A stretch of 64,000 nt of DNA, taken from the NCBI GenBank assembly GCA_016291655.1, contig JAEEYF010000022.1:1-64000 (forward strand). The letters are read 5' to 3'. The notes below the pieces were generated by a model. That model was not told the DNA's origin and did not search any database. It worked only from the letters and a program-made list of their open reading frames with translations. Below are positions 26,453-34,623 of this stretch, one piece after another. The DNA comes from Lachnospiraceae bacterium. Its GTDB lineage: Bacteria > Bacillota > Clostridia > Lachnospirales > Lachnospiraceae. The position numbers and the translations under genes were made by a program. Numbering within the stretch: position 1 is the first letter of the stretch; every line of letters starts with the position of its first letter.

Positions 26453-27328
26453 TTATTTTTGCCAGCGACCGCTTGCCCCGCAGGGAAGCACCAGCCCCGT
26501 CTCTTTTACCGGAAGACCGATCTCGTCGGCTTCCACTTTACCGCCGTATTTCGGAACTATCTCACTTCCGAGAAGATAAGAAAGAACCGCGGGCTGTAAC
26601 CCCGTTGTATATGAATTGATCAGGAAAAACAGCGGTTCGCTCTTTAATACCCCCGCACACAATTTCACGAAGTCATATATTGACTCTTCGATCTTCCAGA
26701 TCTCACCCTTTGGTCCTCTGCCGTAGGACGGCGGATCCATGATGACCGCATCATAAAGATTGCCTCTTCTGATCTCGCGTTCCACAAACTTGCTGCAGTC
26801 ATCCACTATGTATCTGATCGGAGCGTTTTCAAGTCCGGAAGCTGCTGCATTTTCCTTTGCCCAGGTTACCATTCCCTTCGAAGCATCAACATGAGTGACA
26901 GCCGCTCCGGCCTTTGCCGCCGCCAGCGTTGCACCGCCCGTATATGCAAAAAGATTAAGTACCTTAACCTCCGCTTCGGGGTTTCCGGCCTTTTTCTTTT
27001 CGATCAGTTTGGAAAACCAGTCCCAGTTAGCCGCCTGTTCGGGAAACAGGCCCGTATGCTTAAACGCAAACGGCTGAAGATTAAACTTCAGATCCTTATA
27101 GCCTATGGTCCACTTTTCGGGAAGATCGAACATTTCCCATTCACCGCCGCCTTTGGATGAGCGATGATAGTGCCCGTTCAGTTTCTTCCACTCGGGAGCT
27201 TTTCTGCTCGTTTTCCAGATCACCTGGGGATCCGGTCTTAAAAGAATGTATTTGCCCCATCTTTCCAGCTTTTCGCCTTCGGAGCAATCCAGTACTTCAT
27301 AGTCTTTCCAATTGTCTGCTATCCACAT
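26453..27328 (-). CDS. Class I SAM-dependent methyltransferase (RlmK-like)
   Basis: The 291-aa protein resembles the PF10672 methyltransferase group, relatives of RlmI/RlmK that methylate 23S rRNA cytosine or guanine. SAM-binding motif I is VLNLFAYTGGATLAAAKAGA, motif II THVDASKG, and motif IV DPPSYGRGPKGEIWK. No PUA domain is visible. It is the first gene of a long minus-strand unit with a promoter at 27379-27407. The RNA target is not readable from sequence. Confidence 0.85.
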   Translation of the reverse strand: MWIADNWKDYEVLDCSEGEKLERWGKYILLRPDPQVIWKTSRKAPEWKKLNGHYHRSSKGGGEWEMFDLPEKWTIGYKDLKFNLQPFAFKHTGLFPEQAANWDWFSKLIEKKKAGNPEAEVKVLNLFAYTGGATLAAAKAGAAVTHVDASKGMVTWAKENAAASGLENAPIRYIVDDCSKFVEREIRRGNLYDAVIMDPPSYGRGPKGEIWKIEESIYDFVKLCAGVLKSEPLFFLINSYTTGLQPAVLSYLLGSEIVPKYGGKVEADEIGLPVKETGLVLPCGASGRWQK

Positions 27329-27378
27329 TTCTTCGTCCTTTGATCATGCTTATCCACATTAAACGTACAATTGAACCC

Positions 27379-27407
27379 ATTATATCATCACGTATTTTCA
27401 AAAGCAA
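27379..27407 (-). promoter_or_regulatory. Strong sigma-A type promoter of the eight-gene unit
   Basis: On the minus strand TTGCTT (27407-27402), 17 nt, and perfect TATAAT (27384-27379) lie about 50 nt before the methyltransferase start. No other comparable promoter was seen inside the unit down to 20157. No clear Zur-type box was recognised. Confidence 0.8.
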
Positions 27408-27526
27408 GTTTTCCCTTTTCTTGTTTAACTTGTATAAAAAAGACCCGTTTTTTTGTGAATGCTGATCAATTGAATTCCCACCACCCCTATGCTATTATCC
27501 AGAAAAACGTAAACGAAAGGGAATAT

Positions 27527-28531
27527 ATGGTTTATAAGATCTGGCTCAGCATGCTGAAAGGAAAAACATCCGCCCAAAAAATGCAATTGCTCCGTGAATG
27601 CGGCGGTTTTGCCGAAACCTATGCCCGGCTGCGGGAGTCCGGGGAAAACATAGATCTTGATCTGGAGAAAGCGAAAAAGATCGAGCAGGACTGCTATCGA
27701 AAAGGCATATGGATCCTGAGCTGCCGGGAGTTCGGTATACCAAGCTATCCGGGCCTTCCTTTGATCCTCTATTGCAGGGGAGAGCTGAAACCCTTCGGTG
27801 AAACCTTTGGCATAGTCGGAACCAGGCTTTGTACCGAATACGGGAAGAAGATGACAGTCGAGATCGCGGAAGAACTTGCCGAAAGAGGGATCACCATAAT
27901 CAGCGGAATGGCCAAAGGGGTTGACGGATACGCCCACTCCGCAGCGATCAGAAAAAACGGCTATACCGTGGCGTTTTTTGGAAACGGCCCGGACATATGC
28001 TTCCCTTCCGAACACCGTTCATTAATGGATGCGATCATTAATACAGGTCTTATAATATCCGAATATCCACCCGGTTTTCACGGAAACGCTTCTACTTATC
28101 CGCAAAGAAACAGACTGATCGCCGCTTTTTCCGACAGCGTTCTTGTCGTAGAATCCCGTTCAAAAGGCGGTGCTCTCATTACAGCCGCAAAAGCAAGGGA
28201 ATACGGCAAAAAGGTCTATGCTGTCCCGGGGCGGCTTGATTCAAGGGAAAGCGAAGGCACAAACCGCCTTATCGCCGAAAACAAGGCGGAACTCTGGCTT
28301 CCGTCGCTTCACAGACCTTCCTGCAGTCAGCTGTCCTTTGATCTTCCCAAGCCGGATCCCGGCTTTGATCCCATGGTTTTGAAACTTTTAAAACAACACG
28401 ACGGGCATATGGCTGCCGAAGACCTTGCAAAAGCCATGGGGCTTACTCTTGCTTCTCTTTTTAACGAAATGATGGAGCTTGAATTAAACGATGTTATTAA
28501 AACGGAGGGGGACATAGTTTGGCTACTGTAG
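27527..28531 (+). CDS. dprA: DNA processing protein DprA
   Basis: DprA loads RecA on incoming single-stranded DNA during transformation. The start at 27527 follows GAAAGGG and gives 334 aa; longer upstream readings have no ribosome site. Seen: the Rossmann-like core starting FGIVGTRLCTEYGKK, then SGMAKGVDGYAHSAAI, then GLIISEYPPG and FPQRNRLIA-type YPQRNRLIAAFSD, and a C-terminal winged-helix DML1-like domain. It overlaps comM by 13 nt. Confidence 0.95.
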   Translation: MVYKIWLSMLKGKTSAQKMQLLRECGGFAETYARLRESGENIDLDLEKAKKIEQDCYRKGIWILSCREFGIPSYPGLPLILYCRGELKPFGETFGIVGTRLCTEYGKKMTVEIAEELAERGITIISGMAKGVDGYAHSAAIRKNGYTVAFFGNGPDICFPSEHRSLMDAIINTGLIISEYPPGFHGNASTYPQRNRLIAAFSDSVLVVESRSKGGALITAAKAREYGKKVYAVPGRLDSRESEGTNRLIAENKAELWLPSLHRPSCSQLSFDLPKPDPGFDPMVLKLLKQHDGHMAAEDLAKAMGLTLASLFNEMMELELNDVIKTEGDIVWLL

Positions 28532-30063
28532 TAAAAAGCTTTTCAATTTCCGGTATAGACGGTTATCCCGTGGATATCGAAGCGAGCGTATTAAATACGG
28601 AATCACAATCCGTCAACATAATAGGAATGGGAGATACGGCTGTAAAGGAGTCCGGGGAAAGGATACAGTCCGCCCTGATCGACTGCGGTTTTTATATGCC
28701 CGAAAAAAAGATCGTTCTGAGTCTCGCTCCCGGAGACAGAAAAAAAAGAGGCTCTCACTACGATCTTGCTCTTGCGATCGCTTTACTTACCCAGGCAGAT
28801 GAGATCAAGCCCCGGGAGCTCGGAAAATACGGTTTTCTGGGAGAGCTTTCGCTCGGAGGAGATCTTCGTCCCTGTAAAGGCATCCTTCCCATGATCCTGG
28901 CTGCGAAAAAGGCCGATGTCAGGCATATGATCGTTCCCGCCGATAATTTTGCGGAAGCAAGACTTGTAAGCGGAGTTACAGTCTATCCCTTTTACACACT
29001 TTCTGAGGTTGTGGCTTTTCTCGAAGGAGTGGGAGGTGTCCCCGAGATCCGATCCGATAAAAAAGGAGAAGAAAAGGATAAAAGACTCAACGAACCGGAT
29101 TTTTCCGAGGTGAGAGGGCAGAACTCCCTGATCGATGCAATAGTTCTCGCAGCCGCCGGCGGCCACAATATGCTTATGATCGGAAATCCCGGTTGTGGAA
29201 AGACCATGATTGCAAGGAGAATTCCCACTATCCTTCCCGACATGACCGAGGAAGAAGCTCTCGAAGTAACAAAGATCCATAGTATTTCCGGTCTTGTCCC
29301 CCCGGGAGAAGGTCTGCTGTCCGCAAGACCTTTTCGTGCACCGCATCACAACGTATCTGTAAACGCTCTGATCGGAGGAGGATCCAATGCTCTTCCCGGG
29401 GAGATATCCCTCGCCCACAACGGAGTTTTGTTTTTGGATGAGCTGGGTGAGTTTTCCGCCAATGCTCTGGATTCGCTGCGTCAACCGCTGGAGGACAAAA
29501 AGGTGGTGATCTCGAGGGTCAATTTCACTAACACCTATCCTGCCAATTTCATGTTCATTTCCGCAATGAACCCCTGTCCCTGCGGCTATTATCCGAGCAG
29601 CAAATGCCGCTGCTCGGATTACGAGATCGTAAAATACAGAAACAAGATCTCAGGACCTATCTTAGATCGTATAGATATTCAAAAAGAGGTTAAACCCGTT
29701 GATCTTTTTGAACCGGAGCTTTCAGCCCCTGCCCCTTCATCATCGGAGCTTCGCGCGAGAGTTGCTTCGGCAAGAAGGATCCAGCAAAAAAGATTTGCCT
29801 CTCTTCCCGGAATATCCTGTAACGCCCAGATGACAGGAACCATGATCAACGAACATTGCGGGATAGATGCAGAAACCACGTCCCTGCTCCGTAAGGCCTG
29901 TGACAAGTTCGGCTACTCCGCAAGAGTTGTGCACAAGCTGCTGAGAATGGCAAGAACGTCGGCAGACATGTCGGAAGAAACACACATCAGAAAAGAAGAC
30001 GTTGCTTTTGCCCTCCACTGCAGGGATCTCGATAAAAGCAACGGCAAAATGATGGTAATATAA
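28519..30063 (+). CDS. comM: YifB/ComM family Mg chelatase-like AAA ATPase
   Basis: ComM is a helicase-like AAA+ protein that helps branch migration in natural transformation. The start is TTG at 28519 with GGAGGGG ten bases upstream, inside the end of dprA. The 514-aa protein has the ChlI-like N-domain (about 20-140), Walker A GNPGCGKT, RPFRAPHHNVS, Walker B LFLDELGEF, the AMNPCPCGYYP zinc-type motif, and the C-terminal Mg_chelatase_C domain. Coupling with dprA suggests a DNA uptake or recombination role. Confidence 0.94.
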   Translation: MATVVKSFSISGIDGYPVDIEASVLNTESQSVNIIGMGDTAVKESGERIQSALIDCGFYMPEKKIVLSLAPGDRKKRGSHYDLALAIALLTQADEIKPRELGKYGFLGELSLGGDLRPCKGILPMILAAKKADVRHMIVPADNFAEARLVSGVTVYPFYTLSEVVAFLEGVGGVPEIRSDKKGEEKDKRLNEPDFSEVRGQNSLIDAIVLAAAGGHNMLMIGNPGCGKTMIARRIPTILPDMTEEEALEVTKIHSISGLVPPGEGLLSARPFRAPHHNVSVNALIGGGSNALPGEISLAHNGVLFLDELGEFSANALDSLRQPLEDKKVVISRVNFTNTYPANFMFISAMNPCPCGYYPSSKCRCSDYEIVKYRNKISGPILDRIDIQKEVKPVDLFEPELSAPAPSSSELRARVASARRIQQKRFASLPGISCNAQMTGTMINEHCGIDAETTSLLRKACDKFGYSARVVHKLLRMARTSADMSEETHIRKEDVAFALHCRDLDKSNGKMMVI

Positions 30064-30065
30064 AA

Positions 30066-30088
30066 AGGGACGGTTCAAAACCGTCCTT
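30066..30088. terminator. Hairpin between converging comM and antiporter genes
   Basis: GGACGGTT (30068-30075) pairs with AACCGTCC (30079-30086), extended by two weaker pairs. The T tract is good on the minus strand (CCCTTTTTATA) and poor on the plus strand, so it chiefly ends the antiporter gene. Confidence 0.7.
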
Positions 30089-30093
30089 GTACC

Positions 30094-31284
30094 TTATCCA
30101 ACATCATGAACCCTGGAAGATTCCTGAGCATACAAGAGTTTCAACAATATGGGTGTAAGTATTGAGGATACAACGATCAAAAGTATGACCGCAGTGAAAT
30201 ACTCGGGCGAAACCAGCCCCACGGACAGACCTTTTTGAGAAACGATAAGAGCAACCTCACCTCTGGTCATCATTCCCACGCCGATCTTTAAGGAATCCGA
30301 CCAACTGAACTTCAGCACCTTAGATATCAATCCGCAGCCGACGATCTTTGAAACGAGGGCAACTATCACGAACAATACGCTGAACAGCAGGATCTCTTTG
30401 TTGAAGTTACTGATATCCGTTCGAAGACCGATACTTGCAAAGAATACCGGTCCGAATATCATATATGAATTGATGTCCATTTTCTGGGCAATATAATCGT
30501 GATCCTGAATAGAGCAGAGGATGATACCTGCCACATAAGCACCGGTAATATCCGCAATTCCGAACAGCTTCTCCGCGGCATATGCCATTATAAAGCAAAG
30601 AGCAAGGGACCAGATGGGAAGTCTTCTGGTATGAGGCCAGCGCTTGTCCATCCACTTGAAAAGAAGATATACCCCAAAGCCCACTACAATGGAAAAAACA
30701 AAGAAGAGGACAGTTGAAAGTGCTACCGTTCCCACATTCGAATCACCGCTCTTGAAGCCGATAACGAAGGTCAGAACAATGATTCCGATCACATCATCGA
30801 TGATCGCGGCAGAAAGCACGGTAGTGCCAACCGTAGTCTTTAGCTTACCGAGTTCACGAAGAGATTGTACCGTAATGGATACCGAAGTAGCCGTCATTAT
30901 AACGCCGATGAATACCGCTTCGTAAAACTCCACGGAACCGAGGGGTGAACTGCCGTAATATCCCATATAAAGCAGCGTTCCTCCCACCAACGGAACAAAC
31001 ACTCCGCAGCAGGCGATGAGGAGAGCCTTAAAGCCCGTTCTCATCAATTCCTTGAGATTGGTTCCGAGACCGGCAGAGAACATGAGCAAAACAACTCCGA
31101 TCTCCGCAAGCTGAGATATGAAATCGTTCAGAGATACTATGCCCAAAACACTGGGACCTATAATAATGCCCGCAAGTATCTCCCCCACAACCTCGGGAGC
31201 ATGGATCCTTTTTGCAAGAAGCCCAAAAACCTTACTGAACAGGATTATGATCGCCAAACTCAGAAATATCTCGTATGCTTCCAT
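30094..31284 (-). CDS. CPA2 family cation:proton antiporter
   Basis: A 396-aa membrane protein of the monovalent cation:proton antiporter-2 family, with about twelve hydrophobic segments. Family marks include the N-terminal PEVVGEILAGIIIGPSVLG, the middle LSAAIIDDVIGIIVL with the paired Asp of the ion site, and MMTRGEVALIVSQKG near the C-terminus. It ends shortly after the membrane core, without the RCK/TrkA-N domain found in larger KefB-type proteins. It probably exchanges Na+ or K+ for H+. It appears to be monocistronic. Confidence 0.92.
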   Translation of the reverse strand: MEAYEIFLSLAIIILFSKVFGLLAKRIHAPEVVGEILAGIIIGPSVLGIVSLNDFISQLAEIGVVLLMFSAGLGTNLKELMRTGFKALLIACCGVFVPLVGGTLLYMGYYGSSPLGSVEFYEAVFIGVIMTATSVSITVQSLRELGKLKTTVGTTVLSAAIIDDVIGIIVLTFVIGFKSGDSNVGTVALSTVLFFVFSIVVGFGVYLLFKWMDKRWPHTRRLPIWSLALCFIMAYAAEKLFGIADITGAYVAGIILCSIQDHDYIAQKMDINSYMIFGPVFFASIGLRTDISNFNKEILLFSVLFVIVALVSKIVGCGLISKVLKFSWSDSLKIGVGMMTRGEVALIVSQKGLSVGLVSPEYFTAVILLIVVSSILTPILLKLLYAQESSRVHDVG

Positions 31285-31341
31285 TACCGTTCCTCCTTAT
31301 CGTACTTAAAAGGTGTTTTTTTCCGATCTTTCATGTTTTCC

Positions 31342-31373
31342 TTAAAAACCCCCCTCCGTATCAGAGGGGGGTT
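31342..31373 (-). terminator. Intrinsic terminator of galE
   Basis: A 10-bp stem rich in G:C (31347-31356 with 31364-31373) is followed on the minus strand by TTTTTAAG, about 55 nt beyond the galE stop. Confidence 0.88.
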
Positions 31374-31428
31374 CTTTCAATAGCATATCATTATATTACT
31401 AAAATTTGAAAAATCAAGTATAATCTTT

Positions 31429-32445
31429 TTATGAATCATAACCGTTCGGATTCATGCTCTGCCATCTCCAGGTGTCTTCGCACATTTCGTCCAGATTTTT
31501 TTCAGCCTTCCAGCCAAGCTCTTTCCAAGCCTTTGAGGGATCGGAATAATTCGTCGCGATGTCTCCGGGACGTCGTGCCACAACCTCCGAAGGAAGCTGC
31601 TTTCCGCATGCTTTTGCAAACGCATCGATGACTTCCTTTACGCTGTAACCCTTTCCCGTTCCGAGATTGTATATCGAAACCCCGGGGGCTTCCCCGAATT
31701 TTTTCAGAGCTTTAACATGACCCTTGGCAAGATCGACCACATGAATGTAATCACGAATGCCCGTTCCGTCGGGTGTATCATAGTCGTCTCCGAAGATCTT
31801 GATCTTATCAAGCTTTCCGACAGCCACCTGTGCAACGTAGGGCACGAGATTGTTGGGTATGCCCTTGGGATCTTCTCCGATCAGTCCGCTCTCATGAGCT
31901 CCGATGGGATTGAAATATCTGAGAAGGACCACATTCCACTCCTCATCGGATGTGTGAATGTCCGTCAATATCTGCTCAAGCATACTTTTTGTCCACCCGT
32001 ATGGATTGGTGCATATACCCTTGGGTGAATCCTCCGTAACAGGCACTTTTTCCGGGTTTCCGTATACTGTTGCAGAGGAACTGAATATTATGTTCTTAAC
32101 CTGATGCGCTCGCATCACATCACAAAGATTAAGAGTGCCGGTGATATTGTTATTATAGTACTCGATGGGCTTTCTTACCGATTCACCGACTGCCTTAAGG
32201 CCCGCAAAATGAATAACAGCGTCTACCTTTTCCTTATCAAATACCTCCGCAAGCTTATTCTTATCAAGGAGATCCACACGATAAAACCTCGGAGTCTTTC
32301 CCGTGATCTTACCTATTCTTTCCACTGCAAGTTCGCAGGAATTGTACAGATTGTCCACGATCACAACGTTATGTCCGCTACAGATCAACTCCACACACGT
32401 ATGACTTCCGATGTATCCTGCTCCTCCGGTAACCAAAATATTCAT
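31429..32445 (-). CDS. galE: UDP-glucose 4-epimerase GalE
   Basis: GalE interconverts UDP-glucose and UDP-galactose with bound NAD. The 338-aa protein begins MNILVTGGAGYIGSH with the nucleotide loop GGAGYIG, has the FSSSATVYG serine region, and the catalytic YGWTK (Tyr-x-x-x-Lys), as well as the galactose-side RYFNPIGAH segment. GGAGGT precedes the ATG. It is a single-gene unit with its own terminator. Confidence 0.97.
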   Translation of the reverse strand: MNILVTGGAGYIGSHTCVELICSGHNVVIVDNLYNSCELAVERIGKITGKTPRFYRVDLLDKNKLAEVFDKEKVDAVIHFAGLKAVGESVRKPIEYYNNNITGTLNLCDVMRAHQVKNIIFSSSATVYGNPEKVPVTEDSPKGICTNPYGWTKSMLEQILTDIHTSDEEWNVVLLRYFNPIGAHESGLIGEDPKGIPNNLVPYVAQVAVGKLDKIKIFGDDYDTPDGTGIRDYIHVVDLAKGHVKALKKFGEAPGVSIYNLGTGKGYSVKEVIDAFAKACGKQLPSEVVARRPGDIATNYSDPSKAWKELGWKAEKNLDEMCEDTWRWQSMNPNGYDS

Positions 32446-33036
32446 TGTTTCAGTACCTCCGTATTTTATTCAGTATCCGTTAATGCAAAGCGGACGCTTA
32501 TTGCCGCTTCATTCCCGTCTCTGCGTAAAAAATGTAACACAGCCGAGGCTTTGTGTCAAGATTATTGTTTTATAACAGAATTTCTGTTTTATTTCTGATG
32601 CCCATCTTGACTTTGCGCAACTTTTCTGATAAGATTGCGCAAAACATCTGCTTGCGCGGAATGCATATGCTTATAGGATCCTTTTCACACTTTATCATAG
32701 CATCTGCGTAAAACAACGTCAATCTATATATATTACAGAGGTGACTTTGATTTCAATAAACCGGGAGAGACTGCAGCACGCGTATTGCTCGACAATAAAG
32801 AATCCTGATTTATGATTGCAAAAGCATATATTATTCTTTTTCATAAATAATCCAAAGCACCATCTTCCAAAATATTTTTGATTATGGTAAAATGACTTTG
32901 GATATACATATGTTTTTTTGCTATTCATAGTTTTACATATGCATCCGTTAAATTAAACAGCCAACAGACCGATATCCGAAACGGATCGTTGATCCGTAAT
33001 CCTGTATATCGTTTTAGATTAGAAAGCCTACAATAA
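32446..33036. other. 591-bp intergenic region with a promoter and paired palindromes
   Basis: No convincing gene was found; a 69-codon minus-strand frame at 32719-32928 lacks a ribosome site and has an implausible composition. The left part carries the galE ribosome site and promoter. At 32607-32642 lies a promoter-like element with two TTGCGCAA palindromes. The rest (32660-33030) is AT-rich with no recognised RNA motif; it could hold a long leader of the downstream hydrolase gene or a small RNA. Confidence 0.5.
32607..32642 (+). promoter_or_regulatory. Candidate promoter with two TTGCGCAA operator-like palindromes
   Basis: TTGACT (32607-32612) and TAAGAT (32630-32635) are 17 nt apart. The 8-bp palindrome TTGCGCAA occurs at 32613-32620 in the spacer and at 32635-32642 over the start region, 22 bp centre to centre, about two helix turns. 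This is the layout expected for a repressor dimer pair. The regulator is not known. Confidence 0.5.
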
Positions 33037-34353
33037 ATGAAAAAAATAGAAAGAAAAGTAATATATGTTTTTACAGGCATAGCTGTATTCTGTGCGGTCA
33101 TGCTTTTCGGGGGAGTCACCGAGTACGTTGAAGGAACGGCACTTAAGGATTTTATCACAAGGCCTGAGCCTACTGCCACGCCATCACCTGATATATCACC
33201 TACGCCGACCAATACACCGACTCCCACAAATACACCGACTCCCACAAATACGCCGACTCCCACACCCACTACGACAAATACGCCTGCACCCACTAACACT
33301 CCGATGCCGACAAATACTCCGACACCGACTCCGGTATTTTTCAATCCGGGCATAGCTCTTGCGGATGTATTTGCTTCCTCGTGGATCGATGTGCGTTCCT
33401 CCATGGACGAATCAGACGATTTGAATATCATCGGAAAAATGTACTACGGAAGTTATGCGGAGATCCTTTCGGATGAAGGTGATTGGTTAAAGATCACTAC
33501 AGGTAAGATCAAAGAAGGTTACATTTTAAATGATTACAACCTTATTACCGGATACGAAGCAGCTAAAATACTTGACAGCGAACGTTCTGAAGACGGCGAG
33601 CGGCTTGTCTACGGAAAGCTTACCGCCAAGGTTAAAATGCGTACAACGGCTGACGATGACGCTTTATCTCTCGGAACGATCAAAAAGAACAGCATTGTAC
33701 AGATCAATTTCCTTGACGGCGAAGGATCCGGAGAAGAAGGCTGGCTATTTGTGACCTCAGAAGAAGGTGACTCTTTCTATGTCAAGAAAAAATATGTCTC
33801 GTATATAATAAACTATGAACCGGGTCTTACACTTGAGGAGATTTCGTCGTTAAACTTTGAGTTTAAGGTCAAGCATGCCCGCGCCAACAGGATCGTTCCC
33901 GAGATACCTATAGTTTCACGAGAAGAAATGCCTTCCTTCTCGGATGAAGACCTGTACAATCTGGCAACCTTCCTTGCTTCTGAGGCGGGAGACAAGGATT
34001 ATTACACTCTCCTTGCGATTGCCAATGTTATCATCAACCGATTGGAACTCGGTCGTTGGGGCAATACTATCACAGAAGTGATCTTTGCAAAGAACGAATT
34101 CGAAGGAGCCAATGAGCACCTGATCAAAAAGGTTATCGACTCTAATCTTATCGACAAGGATAAAAAGTTTTATGCCGCTGCAACAGATGCTCTTAACCGT
34201 GTAAACAACATAGGAGATTATGCTTACTTCATCACTGAGGTAAATGCGTTAAAGCCTACAAAGGATGCTTCGGGAGAAGAGACCTGTGAGATGCTGAACT
34301 TTAAAGCCTTCACCGAAATGGGCGGTTACTTCTTCTACAATCCGTTACCTTAG
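33037..34353 (+). CDS. Secreted SleB/CwlJ-type cell wall hydrolase with SH3-like domains
   Basis: This 438-aa protein probably hydrolyses peptidoglycan outside the membrane. It has an N-terminal membrane or signal segment (about 8-28), a Thr/Pro/Asn linker (about 45-103) encoded by an 18-nt tandem repeat, two SH3-like segments (about 110-165 and 185-255), and a C-terminal Hydrolase_2 domain (about 305-438) with the likely catalytic Glu in LASEAGD (near 316) and the conserved NVIINRL helix. Only a weak AGAAAG lies upstream of the ATG. SleB and CwlJ relatives act on spore cortex, but many Lachnospiraceae members are vegetative, so sporulation is not implied. Confidence 0.88.
   Translation: MKKIERKVIYVFTGIAVFCAVMLFGGVTEYVEGTALKDFITRPEPTATPSPDISPTPTNTPTPTNTPTPTNTPTPTPTTTNTPAPTNTPMPTNTPTPTPVFFNPGIALADVFASSWIDVRSSMDESDDLNIIGKMYYGSYAEILSDEGDWLKITTGKIKEGYILNDYNLITGYEAAKILDSERSEDGERLVYGKLTAKVKMRTTADDDALSLGTIKKNSIVQINFLDGEGSGEEGWLFVTSEEGDSFYVKKKYVSYIINYEPGLTLEEISSLNFEFKVKHARANRIVPEIPIVSREEMPSFSDEDLYNLATFLASEAGDKDYYTLLAIANVIINRLELGRWGNTITEVIFAKNEFEGANEHLIKKVIDSNLIDKDKKFYAAATDALNRVNNIGDYAYFITEVNALKPTKDASGEETCEMLNFKAFTEMGGYFFYNPLP
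33199..33345 (+). repeat. 18-nt coding tandem repeat (Thr-Asn-Thr-Pro-Thr-Pro)
   Basis: Near-identical 18-nt units containing ACACCGACTCCCACAAAT are repeated in frame, then drift into degenerate copies. They encode the wall-spanning linker of the hydrolase; copy number may vary by slippage. Confidence 0.8.
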
Positions 34354-34373
34354 ATATTCTAAATTCACACTTA

Positions 34374-34407
34374 AATGCCACAGGATTCCACTGTGGCATT
34401 TTTTTGT
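34374..34407 (+). terminator. Intrinsic terminator of the SleB-like gene
   Basis: AATGCCACAG and CTGTGGCATT form a 10-bp stem (34374-34383 with 34391-34400) followed by TTTTTG. The next promoter begins immediately after it. Confidence 0.9.
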
Positions 34408-34408
34408 G

Positions 34409-34437
34409 TTGACAAACAGATAATTATGTGCTATTTT
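34409..34437 (+). promoter_or_regulatory. Promoter of the leader-peptide/ABC exporter unit
   Basis: A perfect -35 TTGACA (34409-34414) and TATTTT (34432-34437) are 17 nt apart. Transcription would start near 34444, about 290 nt before the first ABC gene. Confidence 0.75.
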
Positions 34438-34494
34438 CTTGCGTGTGCTTAACGAATCGAAGCACAAATATTAAAGAAAGAGAGGTAAGCTACA

Positions 34495-34572
34495 ATGACA
34501 ATGATTCGAGTGTTTTTTAAATCCCATAATAATACACTTAATAACCTTACCTCGGTATTACTTTCATTTTAG
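34495..34572 (+). CDS. Leader peptide (25 aa) of the ABC exporter operon
   Basis: A short frame with a good ribosome site (AGAGAGG, 9 nt before ATG) encodes a 25-residue peptide beginning MTMIRVFFKSHNN and ending in LTSVLLSF. It is not a plausible stand-alone protein; its position between promoter and terminator, with its ribosome site and 3' half both part of competing hairpins, marks it as a regulatory uORF. It has no run of a single amino acid, so drug- or peptide-dependent stalling is more likely than amino-acid sensing. No similarity to the BmrB peptide sequence itself is claimed. Confidence 0.8.
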   Translation: MTMIRVFFKSHNNTLNNLTSVLLSF

Positions 34573-34595
34573 CTTGTCTATCATAATGAATCTTT

Positions 34596-34623
34596 TACCG
34601 TGGTAATGCCACGGTATTTTTTT
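34596..34623 (+). terminator. Attenuator terminator inside the leader
   Basis: An 8-bp perfect stem (34596-34603 with 34609-34616), loop TAATG and seven T. It ends only 24 nt after the leader-peptide stop, before any ABC gene. Confidence 0.9.

Noticed and set aside
27371..27526. Longer N-terminus for DprA beginning upstream
   Set aside because: It would run through the methyltransferase promoter region and has no ribosome site; the ATG at 27527 has GAAAGGG.
32719..32928. 69-codon minus-strand frame in the galE-hydrolase gap
   Set aside because: No ribosome site, composition unlike neighbours, and no recognisable features.
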